Notes: generated by a model from the letters alone, not told the origin. 64,000 nucleotides of DNA from Nemopilema nomurai (GCA_003864495.1 ML133454.1:3569442-3633441); one strand, 5' to 3'. Positions 14,601 through 29,600 are shown, counted from the stretch's first letter. Program-made: numbers and translations.

Positions 14601-17600
14601 AGCGTGGTTCTGTCGAATCTGTTTCTTATTGGTGAACGCAATGTGCTTTAATTTCGTTAATTAAGCAGGCGGTTGAACGGGAAACACAATGCAAACCAGG
14701 GACAATGGCGGCCACCCTTCAAAGGCAGTAGCCCAACTCTTGGTTGAGAAGCCTTAAGCAGGTATCTTAACCCAGCAAGTTGAATAACACAAATAATTTC
14801 TAATAACAACAATCACATAGCACATTTCAAGGGACCACTGAAATCGAAAATCGAATTTCAAATGTAAATTATCATGCAGAAATAACTACTGCGGACACGC
14901 ATTATTATTGCAGTCATACTATGCATTATAATTGCATCATACTTTAATGACGATACAGCAGAATTTAGTTCAACAGCAATCGACCTCTTTGGTGTCTACC
15001 TAGATAAAAGAAGGTGGCTACTTGGGGCAATACCTCTTCGTAAACGTCTGCATATCGCTGCTGCGCAGCGGCAACTTCGTCTTCCAGCTGTCGAATGCGT
15101 TGCTCCTTCACGGCAAACTGTTGAATGTACGATTAACTTCACGTAATGAAACACATGACTAGGAATCACGTCAGCTTCTAAATGGCTTAGAGCCAAGTCA
15201 ATGTTGTCACACCATAAAAATGTTTCACATCAGGTTGCTAACATGTTTTCTTGTTCTAAGTTAGCTGTTTAGCAAGGAATGGTAAAAAGAAAACTCAAGC
15301 CTTTCTCTAAAACTCCCTATAAGCCTTCGTTTATCTTATGTTAAATAAACATTTTAGAGTAGCCAAAAACTTAATCCCCAAAAACCCTTTCGTGCACTCT
15401 TGCCAAACGGGATTTCAAGTTCTATAGGCATAATTGGCTTTTGATGAAAACTTCATGATCACAAAAATCTACGTAGCATTGACATAATAAACACCACTCC
15501 AGGCAAAACAAGCCCGACTACTTGTGCTAAAAAGATAGGCTCAGTGACAATTGCAAGAGGAAAGAGCAAGGATAAGAAGCATTCAAGACAAACATATTCT
15601 TCGTTTTAACCTTTCATTCATAATCAACAACAATTCCTGGTAAAATTCCCCCTGGCATAGATATGATAACGACTTTAATTTTAATCAACTGATATTTTAT
15701 TGAAATCTTTTCTCAAATATATAAAATAAGCCTTTTGAAAATAACTAAAATAACTCATTTACCCACTAATTAAATGTTTGTCATGAATGCAGCTTTCCAA
15801 ATTAAATACAAATTCACATATATACTACAACAGAACAAAACAAATTTCATTGCAATCAACTGGCAGGCTATACAACAAACCGTACACCTAAGATAACTGC
15901 CAAAGGTATTGTATTACTTAAAATGCAATATTACAACATTGGTGAATCAATGCCTGATCATTAAAGCACTTCTTTCGATTCGAATCGGTAAGCAGATTAT
16001 TAGAATCTATTTCGGGAATAACGAAGTTGACTGTGTAGTCATGAGATGCCAGTAAAAACACGGGTTTCCTGGATCACTTAAAAATTTCTTCCAAGAAAAT
16101 AAATATAAAAATGATGCGCATAATTCTCAATTAGGCCTTCAGTATTCGTTTTCCATTGAATGGACAGAGAAAAGTAGCACCAAACTTCGCTCTCTGTGGT
16201 TAGGGTGAAACGGGATTCAAATATTGGTTATGTGCCCTCCGCTATGCAAATGGGAAAGCTAGCAAGAGAAATGGCCTCATCATAGACTGATGGGGCTTGG
16301 GTTATCAAGATTACTTACATCATCGGACGATTTTCTACGAATTGTTTCTATGTCTTTACTGGACTTGTTTAAGTCTTTCTCGAGTTTCTTTATGCTTTCT
16401 AGGTGTTTAGAAATCTAAAAAGAGACACGAACATGATTAAGAAAATTTCATGACATAAACTACATGAGGCAACTCTCTAGAAAAAATTTTTTTTCAAGTG
16501 AACGGAATAAAAAGAATCGTCGTAAAAGCATTATTAGAAAAATCAACGAGATCTAAGAATAGTGAAAGCTGCTAATGAAATGAAAGACGACTAGGGTGGG
16601 GTTGCCCTCATCGATTCCCACATCAAACTTTTCCAATCAATCAAGCCTTCAAATTTTCCTGATGAGAAACTAACATCATTATTACCTCTTTCTGCTTTTC
16701 TTTCTCCTTGTCCTTGAGAGACGAAGCATCTTTGCTAAGCTGACTAATCTGCTCATCTCGCTTTGACAACTGTGACGAAAACATCACTAAATGTCATACT
16801 CCAGGCAACTATTGATTGCGGCAATAGCAATTCAGTTTTCAAAAACTATCAATCAATTTTAGGAATAAAAAAGCAAAAAGCTGGCTTTCACATTTATCCA
16901 ACAGAGGAGGGGCGGTTTGATTGGAATAAGTTAACATGATAATGACAGTTATTAGGTTTGCAATGCTATACATCCGTTTATTTGGACAACATTTGATATT
17001 CAGAAAAACTGCAAAAAAGTGGAAGATGTGTTTGTAACGAGATGAAATTGAAATCAAAACAATTACTTCCGGAAAGAAAAAGTAAAAATTAGCACCTTAT
17101 CTAGGATGTCCCGATGTTGTTTTTTTAGATTTTCCAGCTCGGCCTGCAATTGATCCACAACCTCCTGCTTCATATTAATCTAGAAGCAAAAAGAGCATTT
17201 AACAGCGACCGGATCCTACACCTACTGACACCAAACCTTCGAATTATGGCCATGTACAGTCACAAAAATAAATGCCTTGGTGTCATAATTTCGAAAGTGA
17301 AACAAATGAGGAGTTCTCAACCAAATTCTCACATTGAAGCCTTGTAAAAACGACTACTTTAAAAATTCTCGTAGACGATGTTAAAAGAAAACATCGTAAT
17401 AATGTAGTTATAATTCATAACAGCTGTAATAGTTAGCTGTAATTTTCTAGATGAACAAACTAGGAGGTTTCTCTGTTTACATCAGCAAACTCGCTTTTCC
17501 AAATAGCCGACGCATCAAAGGCAGATAACTAAGCAATATTTGGATAAATTCTCTAAATGATTCTCGAGTGCCCTACCTCATGGGTGCGTGCTTGTTCCTC

Positions 17601-20600
17601 TCTTTCAGCCATGTTCAGCTTGATGACTAGGTCTCTAATTTCGTCTTCAAAGTGCTCAATCTTTAAAGAGGAAAAACCCAAATTGGCCACTACTAACTTT
17701 TGGTATTAATATGAAAATGAAAATAGAGATGTTGAATACATTTGCGCTCACTGCTTGGATATATTTGCATACAATCTTCAATAAAGGAAACAATGCTCAA
17801 TGAATCCAGAAATAAGTACAAGATTTCAAAGTATTAGTAAGGTCAAGATGAAAGGGAAAACATTTTGATCTAGTTCGGGAAATCGAAATAAACAGTCAGC
17901 AGAACAGGTAATAGTTAATTTATCAAGCTTTTGAAATAGAAATTTACACATGATATTAATGGTTGATCGAAACTATTTTGTAGCTATAGATGGAAGCAAA
18001 AGTGCCTTTGCGAGTGGACAGAACTTGAAAATGTACCTTAGCCGTGTAATCTTCTTGCTTCAGCTTCAAGTCATCAACTTTGGCTTCCAGTTCAGTAGCC
18101 GCAGCATCCCTTTCGATAAGCTGCAATCAAAAAGATTCTTACTCAACCTTCAAATGTATGGCGGTAAGCGTACGTGTTTGATACTTAAGCAACGCAACAG
18201 TTGATTCGAATACGAGAAAATACCTACGAGAAAATTTATTATCTATGCTGAAGAAAAATTAGAATCAGTCATACCTCTCGGACATAATTTTTATTCTGCT
18301 CCTCCAATTTTGCAATGCTTTCTGCAAATTCACTTGCCTAGAGAATAAAAAGAAATAACACCCCTTAAAATAATCTCTCAGAATAGAGCCTATTGTCTAC
18401 ACGCAGAAAGGAGATCTGTATTATCATAAACCACTAATAATTACATCAAAATCGATCAGAACTGTCTACAAAATTGTCCTACCATCTTCATACTTTGTCA
18501 AACAACTTAAACTAACTTGCGTCTCCTATTACTGGTACAACAACCGTTATATGCTTAACCTATGCATGGGTCGATAATACACATCAAACTTGTGAAGAGT
18601 GAAACATGTATTGACCGAAATGGACCAGTCATATGCACAAGGGAAACATCTGCCGTCCGCCCTCATCTGACCAATTTTAACCTAGAATATTTTCATCTAC
18701 TGCCTATAAAGACATGCCAGGCTGACACCCCTGGAACGAACATCGATTGAAGGTCCATTTACCTTTTCCATGTACTTGTTCTTATCTTCTTCCAGCTCGA
18801 GCCTTTCAACCTTTAATTTGTGGATGGCATCCTCTCTTTTAGCCACCTTAACAAGTAGATACAAAATGTAAAAAACTACGAACAAAAGAAAAAAGATTTA
18901 CACAAAGATGTGAAGCGTAAAATGTTTTGTTTCACGAGCAAGGCACAAAATGAAAGGAGTCTTAAGGATTCTAAAAAAAAGAATGTTCCACATCAATTCG
19001 AAGATTGCCCGTTGCGTTATCACCATTTGGAAAGGCAACTTTTATATGAGCACGCATCTACACAAAGGAGAAGTTGCAATGATTACCCCCATGAGGGCGA
19101 GGAATGCACAGCTAGATTACATTTCTTGGACAGTAATCCTGAATTCCTATTCACTAGGGACACAAACCTCTTCCGCTAACACGTCGTTTTCACTTTGCGA
19201 TGAAATTTGATAGGCCTTTACTCTTGCTTCCAGCCGACCATTCTATCGAATATGAAAAACATTTTCATGTGAACATCATCCAGACCAAATGATTCGCGTG
19301 TTAACGAATATTTGAGGAAAATGTTTTCAAAAGCGTTTGCGTCTTCATACTCAATGGAAGACTGCCTCGCACGTGACCTGCCGTTCAGGTCCATCTGGAC
19401 TATTCTGTAGTTGACAAATTCACTAAAGAGCTTCTTTTTAGAGTGAAGAAGGAGAATCGAATCGAAGGAAAACAGGAAATCGTCAATTCTTTATGTAAAG
19501 TATTCGTGTTTTGGCTCAATGCTGTTCGCGAAATGTGATGGGAAAATTTGTTTCACCTCTTCCACCGCATCGCTGTATTTGGTTTTTGCAGTTCTCAGGT
19601 CTTTGGTCAACTCTTCATTAGCTTTCTCGCATTTCGTCACCTGTCATGTCATAAGGCATTGGTGTAAGTTCAAAAGGGCAACATACATTAAGAACGGGTA
19701 TGGACAGTGGGGGATGGGGTGGCAGAAGTTGGCAGATCAACCACAGAAATGAAAACAAAAATAAAAGACAGACTGCCTTTATGTTCCTGTCTGACAAAAA
19801 ATTATGCCCCTGTTTCTGCGAAGAAGTGCGAAGGTGAACATGTTGAGCTCAAATGGCTCAGTTGCAACAAGGTGATGACAAGAAGTGGGAATCCTATACA
19901 ACTGATGAGTCAAGACACGTCAACTGAGGTAAGGCAACAAGATCAACTGTTTGCACAAATTCGCAAGTCCAATACAAGCCCAATACAAGTCCAATACAAG
20001 TCCAATACAAGCCCAATACAAGTCCAATACAAGCCCAATACAAGCCCAATACAAGTCCAATACAAGCCCAATACAAGCCCAATACAAGTCCAATACAAGT
20101 CCAATACAAGCCCGATACAAGTCCAATACAAGTCCAATACAAGTCCAATACAAGTCCAATAAAAGTCCAATACAAGTCCAATACAAGTCCAATACAAGCC
20201 CAATACAAGTCCAATACAAGTCCAATACAAGCCCAATAAAAGTCCAATACAAGCCCAATACAAGTCCAATAAAAGTCCAATACAAGCCCAATACAAGTCC
20301 AATACAAGTCCAATACAAGTCCAATACAAGTCCAATACAAGCCCAATACAAGTCCAATACAAGCCCAATACAAGCCCAATACAAGTCCAATACAAGCCCA
20401 ATACAAGTCCAATACAAGCCCGATACAAGCCCAATACAAGTCCAATACAAGTCCAATACAAGCCCAATACAAGCCCAATACAAGTCCAATACAAGCCCAA
20501 TACAAGTCCAATACAAGTCCAATACAAGCCCAATGCAAGTCCAATACAAGTCCAATACAAGTCCAATACAAGTCCAATACAAGCCCAATACAAGTCCAAT

Positions 20601-23600
20601 ACAAGCCCAATACAAGCCCAATACAAGTCCAATAAAAGTCCAATACAAGTCCAATACAAGTCCAATACAAGTCCAATACAAGCCCAATAAAAGTCCAATA
20701 CAAGTCCAATACAAGTCCAATACAAGTCCAATACAAGCCCAATACAAGTCCAATACAAGTCCAATACAAGCCCAATAAAAGTCCAATACAAGCCCAATAC
20801 AAGTCCAATAAAAGTCCAATACAAGCCCAATACAAGTCCAATACAAGTCCAATACAAGTCCAATACAAGTCCAATACAAGCCCAATACAAGTCCAATACA
20901 AGCCCAATACAAGCCCAATACAAGTCCAATACAAGCCCAATACAAGTCCAATACAAGCCCGATACAAGCCCAATACAAGTCCAATACAAGTCCAATACAA
21001 GCCCAATACAAGCCCAATACAAGTCCAATACAAGCCCAATACAAGTCCAATACAAGTCCAATACAAGCCCAATGCAAGTCCAATACAAGTCCAATACAAG
21101 TCCAATACAAGTCCAATACAAGCCCAATACAAGTCCAATACAAGCCCAATACAAGCCCAATACAAGTCCAATACAAGTCCAATACAAGCCCAATGCAAGT
21201 CCAATACAAGTCCAATACAAGCCCGATACAAGTCCAATACAAGCCCAATACAAGTCCAATACAAGCCCAATACAAGCCCAATACAAGTCCAATAAAAGTC
21301 CAATACAAGTCCAATACAAGTCCAATACAAGCCCAATACAAGTCCAATACAAGTCCAATACAAGTCCAATACAAGTCCAATACAAGTCCAATACAAGTCC
21401 AATACAAGTCCAATACAAGCCCAATACAAGTCCAATACAAGTCCAATACAAGCCCAATAAAAGTCCAATACAAGTCCAATACAAGCCCGATACAAGTCCA
21501 ATACAAGCCCAATACAAGTCCAATACAAGCCCAATAAAAGTCCAATACAAGCCCAATACAAGTCCAATAAAAGTCCAATACAAGCCCAATACAAGTCCAA
21601 TACAAGCCCAATACAAGTCCAATACAAGTCCAATACAAGCCCAATGCAAGTCCAATACAAGTCCAATACAAGTCCAATACAAGTCCAATACAAGCCCAAT
21701 ACAAGTCCAATACAAGCCCAATACAAGCCCAATACAAGCCCAATGCAAGTCCAATACAAGTCCAATACAAGCCCGATACAAGTCCAATACAAGCCCAATA
21801 CAAGTCCAATACAAGCCCAATACAAGCCCAATACAAGTCCAATAAAAGTCCAATACAAGTCCAATACAAGTCCAATACAAGCCCAATACAAGTCCAATAC
21901 AAGTCCAATACAAGTCCAATACAAGTCCAATACAAGTCCAATACAAGTCCAATACAAGTCCAATACAAGCCCAATACAAGTCCAATACAAGTCCAATACA
22001 AGCCCAATACAAGTCCAATACAAGTCCAATACAAGCCCGATACAAGTCCAATACAAGCCCAATACAAGTCCAATACAAGCCCAATAAAAGTCCAATACAA
22101 GCCCAATACAAGTCCAATAAAAGTCCAATACAAGCCCAATACAAGTCCAATACAAGTCCAATACAAGTCCAATACAAGTCCAATACAAGTCCAATACAAG
22201 TCCAATACAAGCCCAATACAAGTCCAATACAAGTCCAATACAAGCCCAATAAAAGTCCAATACAAGCCCAATACAAGTCCAATAAAAGTCCAATACAAGC
22301 CCAATACAAGTCCAATACAAGTCCAATACAAGTCCAATACAAGTCCAATACAAGCCCAATACAAGTCCAATACAAGCCCAATACAAGCCCAATACAAGTC
22401 CAATACAAGCCCAATACAAGTCCAATACAAGCCCGATACAAGCCCAATACAAGTCCAATACAAGTCCAATACAAGCCCAATACAAGCCCAATACAAGTCC
22501 AATACAAGCCCAATACAAGTCCAATACAAGTCCAATACAAGCCCAATGCAAGTCCAATACAAGTCCAATACAAGTCCAATACAAGTCCAATACAAGCCCA
22601 ATACAAGTCCAATACAAGCCCAATACAAGCCCAATACAAGTCCAATACAAGTCCAATACAAGCCCAATGCAAGTCCAATACAAGTCCAATACAAGCCCGA
22701 TACAAGTCCAATACAAGCCCAATACAAGTCCAATACAAGCCCAATACAAGTCCAATACAAGTCCAATAAAAGTCCAATACAAGTCCAATACAAGTCCAAT
22801 ACAAGCCCAATACAAGTCCAATACAAGTCCAATACAAGCCCAATAAAAGTCCAATACAAGCCCAATACAAGTCCAATAAAAGTCCAATACAAGCCCAATA
22901 CAAGTCCAATACAAGTCCAATACAAGTCCAATACAAGTCCAATACAAGCCCAATACAAGTCCAATACAAGCCCAATACAAGCCCAATACAAGTCCAATAC
23001 AAGCCCAATACAAGTCCAATACAAGCCCGATACAAGCCCAATACAAGTCCAATACAAGTCCAATACAAGCCCAATACAAGCCCAATACAAGTCCAATACA
23101 AGCCCAATACAAGTCCAATACAAGTCCAATACAAGCCCAATGCAAGTCCAATACAAGTCCAATACAAGTCCAATACAAGTCCAATACAAGTCCAATACAA
23201 GCCCAATACAAGCCCAATACAAGCCCAATACAAGCCCAATACAAGTCCAATACAAGCCCAATACAAGTCCAATACAAGCCCGATACAAGCCCAATACAAG
23301 TCCAATACAAGTCCAATACAAGCCCAATACAAGCCCAATACAAGTCCAATACAAGCCCAATACAAGTCCAATACAAGTCCAATACAAGCCCAATGCAAGT
23401 CCAATACAAGTCCAATACAAGTCCAATACAAGTCCAATACAAGCCCAATACAAGTCCAATACAAGCCCAATACAAGCCCAATACAAGTCCAATACAAGTC
23501 CAATACAAGTCCAATACAAGCCCGATACAAGTCCAATACAAGCCCAATACAAGCCTAATACGTCTTGTACTTTAGCCAGGACAGTAGGAACTTGATATGC

Positions 23601-26600
23601 TTACTTCTTCAGTCATTCTCCGATGTTCTTCTTGAGCTTTGAGCAGCTGTAGTTCTAAATCTTGAATTGACTTCTCCCGATTTGCGACCTTCGAGAGGAT
23701 GATTTAAATGAGTTTTTATATTGCAATTGATTAGAACGAATTCATGTGCACCAATGAGCAGTTAACTGTTATCTGATGAAACAGAGAAAGACGAAAACTC
23801 TAAAAAGCTTCTTTCGCATGAAGTTTATGAAGCTTCAAACAAAAATAGTCAAAATACATAACTTGAAAAGTAATTCATCGGGAAAGTCAAAGTCGAAGTC
23901 AAAAAAGGTAAAACATTAATTTACTTAGACAAAACCAGAAAGTGAAATGTAACAAAGACCTGTGTATGCTCTCTTAATTTGAATAGCATGAGAGAAGCAA
24001 ACTAAATAAACCTAATTTCACCATTGCATGTACCCAAGGGGCAGACAATCAGTGGAAAACAGAGTTACAAAATTCATTTTCCAAATTCAGTTTAATGCAG
24101 ATGACTATTTAGTTGTAAGTGACCTCACCTGCTCGATATAATCCTTCTGTTGGGTTTGTAGCCTCTGCAAGGCATCGTTGCGATAGGAGACCTGGGCATG
24201 ATTTAAAATTACAATAAATGACTCAGTCACCGTTACAAAATCCCCAAGCATGCTAACGTAAGAAACAAATAAATCAAGACAAGATGACAGTGTTTAAAGA
24301 CAATTCCATGATGATAATTACCTTGCTCTCGGCTTGCTTCAAGTCGTCTTCAAGCCTTCGAATTTCAGTCCTTAGCTGTGAGATGCTTTCATCCCGCTTC
24401 GAGATCTGTCGTATTAAAATTCACTTTGCTTTAACACGTGCATCGATCATTTTACGGCATTTAGCATGCTGTCTCTATGTAAAGCTGGGCTTGAGCTTTC
24501 AATGCTTTGCTTTCAAAATAAAATTTTCAAACGGAAGAGACAAATAAGGCACTTGGCAAGTGAAAATGACAAACTTTATCATTGAGGACGGACATAGTAT
24601 CCACAAATGCAGAAAAGCACAGCCACTACTCACTTCTTCTTCGCTCTTCCTTTGCGACTCTTCGAATTTTGTTGACTGACCTGCCAGTTGGGTCTGCGCA
24701 TCTTTTAGCTGTTGAAATGAAATAAATCAATCTCAAATACTTTGAAAAAGTCCTATCATATTCTAGGATGTGTGGTAGGGTACATTTGGCAAATCAGGTT
24801 CATCCTTTCTATTTTGATCATTTCCGAAATTTGCATACTCTGATGAGTGTCGTGCAAAAAAGTACTTAAGTATGCGCAAACTGGTTCCACTATTTCTAGC
24901 TATTTCTGACTATGGTTTTCTGCATTGCAAGAAACGTGTTGAGAACAAGCGACGTTTGGAAAGATTAGAAGGATGAATGGCCAGTAGATTTACAACGTTC
25001 TAGGAGAGAAAATATGACTTTTCGTATAAAGACGGCGTTCCTCCACTGCCAGTTAGCAAATACAAATCGTCGATGTCATTACGCGATGACTTCAAAGACT
25101 CCTGGAGATCTCCTGGACTGTGCTTACCGCAATGTTGGCAGAGTTGATTTGATGCTCCAGGTCGGCAGTCAACAACCGGTAAGACGAGCCCTAAGAAAAG
25201 GAGGAACACTTCGTTAACATGACGGCATAGACACAAATCTATCAATGTTTTCCCAAAACTATCCAAACGAACAAATCAAATGAATCACAATTATTTGGTA
25301 ATTATCGCCAACTTCAAAAAAAACCACAAATAAAGAAGAAACTAGAAAAAGCAAACTTCTACGTAATGCTGCAGCGAATAGGATTGCTTGCTAAACAGGC
25401 AGTTCTTAACAACTCAAATAACTCTTAAATAACATAAGTCTTAAGCAAGAAAATTGAAGAATGTAAAATCTTTCACAAGATTAAATAGTGTGAAAACCAT
25501 GGGCATTTAGATTTTAATAAAATCTAACATTCTAACAAATATATCTTTAACGCTAGCAAAAGAGAAAATCCGAAAAATGCAGGAAATAATATAGTAACGC
25601 AAAGCAATTTGGCATAGTGTCAATTCAAGGCTTGCCAAAACCAAATAAAACACCTAAGCAGGTTTAGGCCACTGCTTTCAATATTCATATTCTCACCTAT
25701 ACAAATACCCGCATCGGCCTCCTAAAAACCTAATCTCAGCTCTTTGAGAAAAAGAATGACAAAATGTCCTTAATGATTTGGAGTGAATTACTATTACGTG
25801 CGTTTAAATGTGCGATAAGTGCGCTTCAATGTGCGATAAGTGTGTTCAAAACTCACCTCTTGTGATGCAGTTTTTGTATCTTCTCTCAGCTTCCTAATTA
25901 ACTCCCCTTGGTAGGCAAGCTAAAAAGACCAACTCAATTAGCACATATTTACTCAAAATATAGGGTATTCAAAGAGTTTCTGAGTATACTGGGCAGTCTT
26001 TCAAGTTCAAACTGAATCAAAGGAATCTAAATACGACAGAAACACAAACAAGTCAGTCAAACATAGTCATAATATCAACAAAAGGAACCTGACCTTTAAC
26101 AGCTTTTGAAAAGAGTAGTTTAAGGGGTTCATGAGCGATCAAAATCCGGATATACAAGTTCCAATTTACAAAAGAGAACATTTGATTCCTTTTCCGACCG
26201 ACTTACTTTCGACATAGCGTCTTTTTCGCTTTCCCCTACAGAATGCAACTCGGACTTCAGTTTTCTGATTGTATCCTCCCTTTGCGCAACCTGTAAATCA
26301 CACAAGTTACATTTTAAATCAACTAAAATTATTCCAAAAAGAGAGCAGAAAAGGGCAAAACTGTTAGGGAAAAAGGTGAAATAGATAAAAAGCTCAGAAA
26401 TTCGTATAATGATCGCTTGTTCTCGTATAGTGAAATTCGTATAGTGAAATTTAAATCCAACAAATCTTAGATGGATAATTTTTTGATCAGATCTTTTCAC
26501 AAAACTGGTAGCAGAAAATATAACAGTGTGCCTGCAAACAACGTCATGTCTAACCTGGCAAAAAAGATTCCACTTCACAAGGCACTTGGCGCAAATATTT

Positions 26601-29600
26601 TGGACGAGAACATAAAAGCACATAATGGTCTAGTTTTGGAAAGAATATATCTATACATAACTTAATGTGAAACTAGTATTAAGTAGAACAATTTTCCTAT
26701 TCATTTTACGACGAAAATCGACACAAACTAAATTAACGTTGAACGTTATGTTCCCTCTGCTTCGGAGCCCTTTGGACATTTATAATGATAAAAATATGGA
26801 GCATAGAGTAACACAGAGTAAAGTACCTCGTGCGCAAGGGCCTTCCGTTCGTCATTAGAATTCGACTTCAACCGTTTCAACTCAAACTGCAATTTTGTTA
26901 TCTAGAAAGAAAACAAATGACATCAGTTTGCAAGCAAAAGGATACCTCTGTGATTGACCCCCGTATTAGGGGGCGGGTAAGCCATGCCCCTTACTTATAG
27001 TGACAATACCGTCAGTGAACTTAGTGCTACTTATAGAATAAACATAATGTCATCCCATGTAAAAACAACCGCTGCTATTACAAGGGGGCTTCTAAAAAGA
27101 AACTCAAATGCTACCAGCACCCCTGCATTATTACTCTGGTACTCGGGAATTACGACTTGATGCTGAAACCCAAACGGCAAGTGACGATTCCCGTTTCCTT
27201 ATTACTCCAAAGCGTGCACTTCATGCGACGGACGAAGGATAGCAAACACACATTTGTCGTCATACCTCTTCGTTAGAATCCATGAGTTGCTGCTCCCTCG
27301 CAGATGACTCGTTCTCCAATTCGACAATGCGCATTCGCCCCTTTTCAATCTACGAAGGACGTACGAGCCTTCAGAGCCTAAATACCTAATAAATACTACC
27401 ACATAAAACACTATTAAGAATTTTGGCAACAGCAATAAATTATATTCCAATAATTACCTCGGAAGTGTGAACTTCGTTTTTCCTTCTACATAATCTAATT
27501 TCGTTCATGAGATCGCTAACTTCTCTCTCTTTTTCTTCAACCTGTAATGAGATAACCTTATTACGCGCACGGATGGATGCAGCAGTTAAACATGTCTTAA
27601 GAAACAGGACAAGGTGTCGACTGGCATGTTTCTCATACCAATGTGTGGAGATACTTGCACTTGGAATCTTTTTACTTGAAGAAAGAACAATTAGAAAATA
27701 GGTGTTACCAAAGCGGACTTACAAGGACATCAAGAATGATTTCAACTTTCGAAGCACAAAGGGGTTAACAAGGGCGCCAGCTACAGTTACGACGACGGAT
27801 AATTCAGAATTCGAAACTGGCCTAACAAACAAGAATGTTCTTGCGGACTTTGATGTGTTTGTTGCAATGCCTTGCCAGTTTAAAATACCGACATAAATAT
27901 ACCTTTGAGCTCAAGAATGCCACGTGCTCCTTCGCAGCCACGCCAGAACTGCTCAAGGAGGCCTTCAAACTGTTGAATTCAGTAATGCTTTGCTGCCTTT
28001 GCTCCTCCGCAGCTACCAGCTCAGTCTCCAGCCGGCGTATCATATTCTCGTAGGCAGTGTCGTCTTGGGATTGTTTCGCGGCCTGTTGTACTTCCCGTTT
28101 CAGCTGTTCAATTATTCGATCGCTTTGGCTCAACTGAAACGATAAACTTTTCTTAGACTAAATTTGAATTACGATTAAGCCTTTAAGTCCAAGGCGAATC
28201 GATAGATGTAATCATTAGAGAAAGTTTTTTTGAAGCTAGGAAAGAAGCGACCTAAAGTAAAAATTTCATAACTAAAGAAGCACTTTACTTCAAATGCTCA
28301 AGGGATAGGGTAGGACATCCGGAAAAGATGTATTTTGAATAGCAAAGGCATTGGAAAGGAAGGAGAGGGAATGGAAGAGGTGAAATTGAGAAGAAAACGA
28401 GAAATCTTTGAAACAGAAAATGGCCGCACTGACAAACCTTCTCTTGGCTGGACTTGTAGAGTTGCTGCAGAATCTGTATGCTCTGTTCCTTGGTCTTCGT
28501 CTCTGCGACCCTCATCGACACGACCTCCTGGAAATCCGATATCTCCGCCTGCAGTTCCCCGATCGTGCCCTCGCAGTCCTGAAGCTGCTTCGCAACGTCC
28601 CTCTGGTGATCACGTGACATCTGGAGGTCGCTCTTGAGTTTCATGATGAGGACGTCCTTGTTAGTGATGGCAGATGTTGCCGACTTCTGTTGGCTTTCCA
28701 TCGACTTGACATCACCTGAAACACCAGACGAAATGCTGAACAACAGCAGATCGAAACAAACTAAAAGCTTGCCGGACCAAACCACTCACAAGCCAGTAAT
28801 GCTGACAAAACTGTCAGATGACAAGCACGAAATAAAAAGGCAGCATTGCCATTTCAAGATGCCATAAGACCTGAAGGACCAATTGCTGAAAAGGCTAGGG
28901 CTTACTAAAATTCTGTGAAAAACGTCACGTGTTTGATAGAAATTTTAGTTGTCTTGAAGTCCAGGAACTATAACATTTTGAAGTAATTAACTTCTTTGGG
29001 ATGGCTGCACAAAATATCAGCATTCATCTCAACCACCCGTTGACTATATAAACACAGCAATAATTTAAATCGTAAACACACTAAATCAAATCTTCCCCTT
29101 TAACTTAACAATATTATGAAAAAGACACCAAACAGATACAAAACAACCTCCGCAAAATCTGGCCACCTTAACAAGTTCTTTAAAGAGACTATGACGAAGC
29201 AAAAGCATGAAAAAGGTTTCTGCCAAAAGGCATGCGATACAAATAGACTTTCCTTTGATAGAAAAAGCAGGTTGGAAATAAGCGAGAAAAACAGTGTACC
29301 TTCAACAGATTGATATGCCTGATCCTTAATTCCGAGTTTGTTTTGCACTTCATTGTAGAGCTCTTCCTTGGCCTTTAGGTCCCTTTCGAGGCGGAGAATG
29401 ATCTCATCTCTTCCCTTGACCTGTCGGTTCAGCTCGGAGATGTGATCTTGAAGTCTTCGTTCGCTGCTTGCTCTGAAACAACGCATGTTTAGTCACGAAA
29501 AACTCACAGAAATGAGACACAAGTTTATAACGGACTTGTCTCTATCGGCATCCAAAGAATATCTTGAGCTTTTCGTTAAAAACCCCGAAATGGTAGAAAA

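Noticed and set aside
14416..14601. Possible extra coiled-coil exon near 14440-14455
   Set aside because: An acceptor is present, but the only nearby donor leaves a fragment of about 19 nt that is out of phase with both neighbours.
19894..23552. Three minus-strand frames of about 1,200 codons and several long plus-strand frames
   Set aside because: They are a direct result of the 11-bp repeat. The unit is not a multiple of three and contains no stop in any frame, so all frames stay open and repeat an 11-residue peptide. The array sits between two well-defined coiled-coil exons, so it is intron.
19961..23562. CRISPR-like or regularly spaced repeat array
   Set aside because: There are no spacers; units are directly contiguous and only 11 bp, in a eukaryotic intron.
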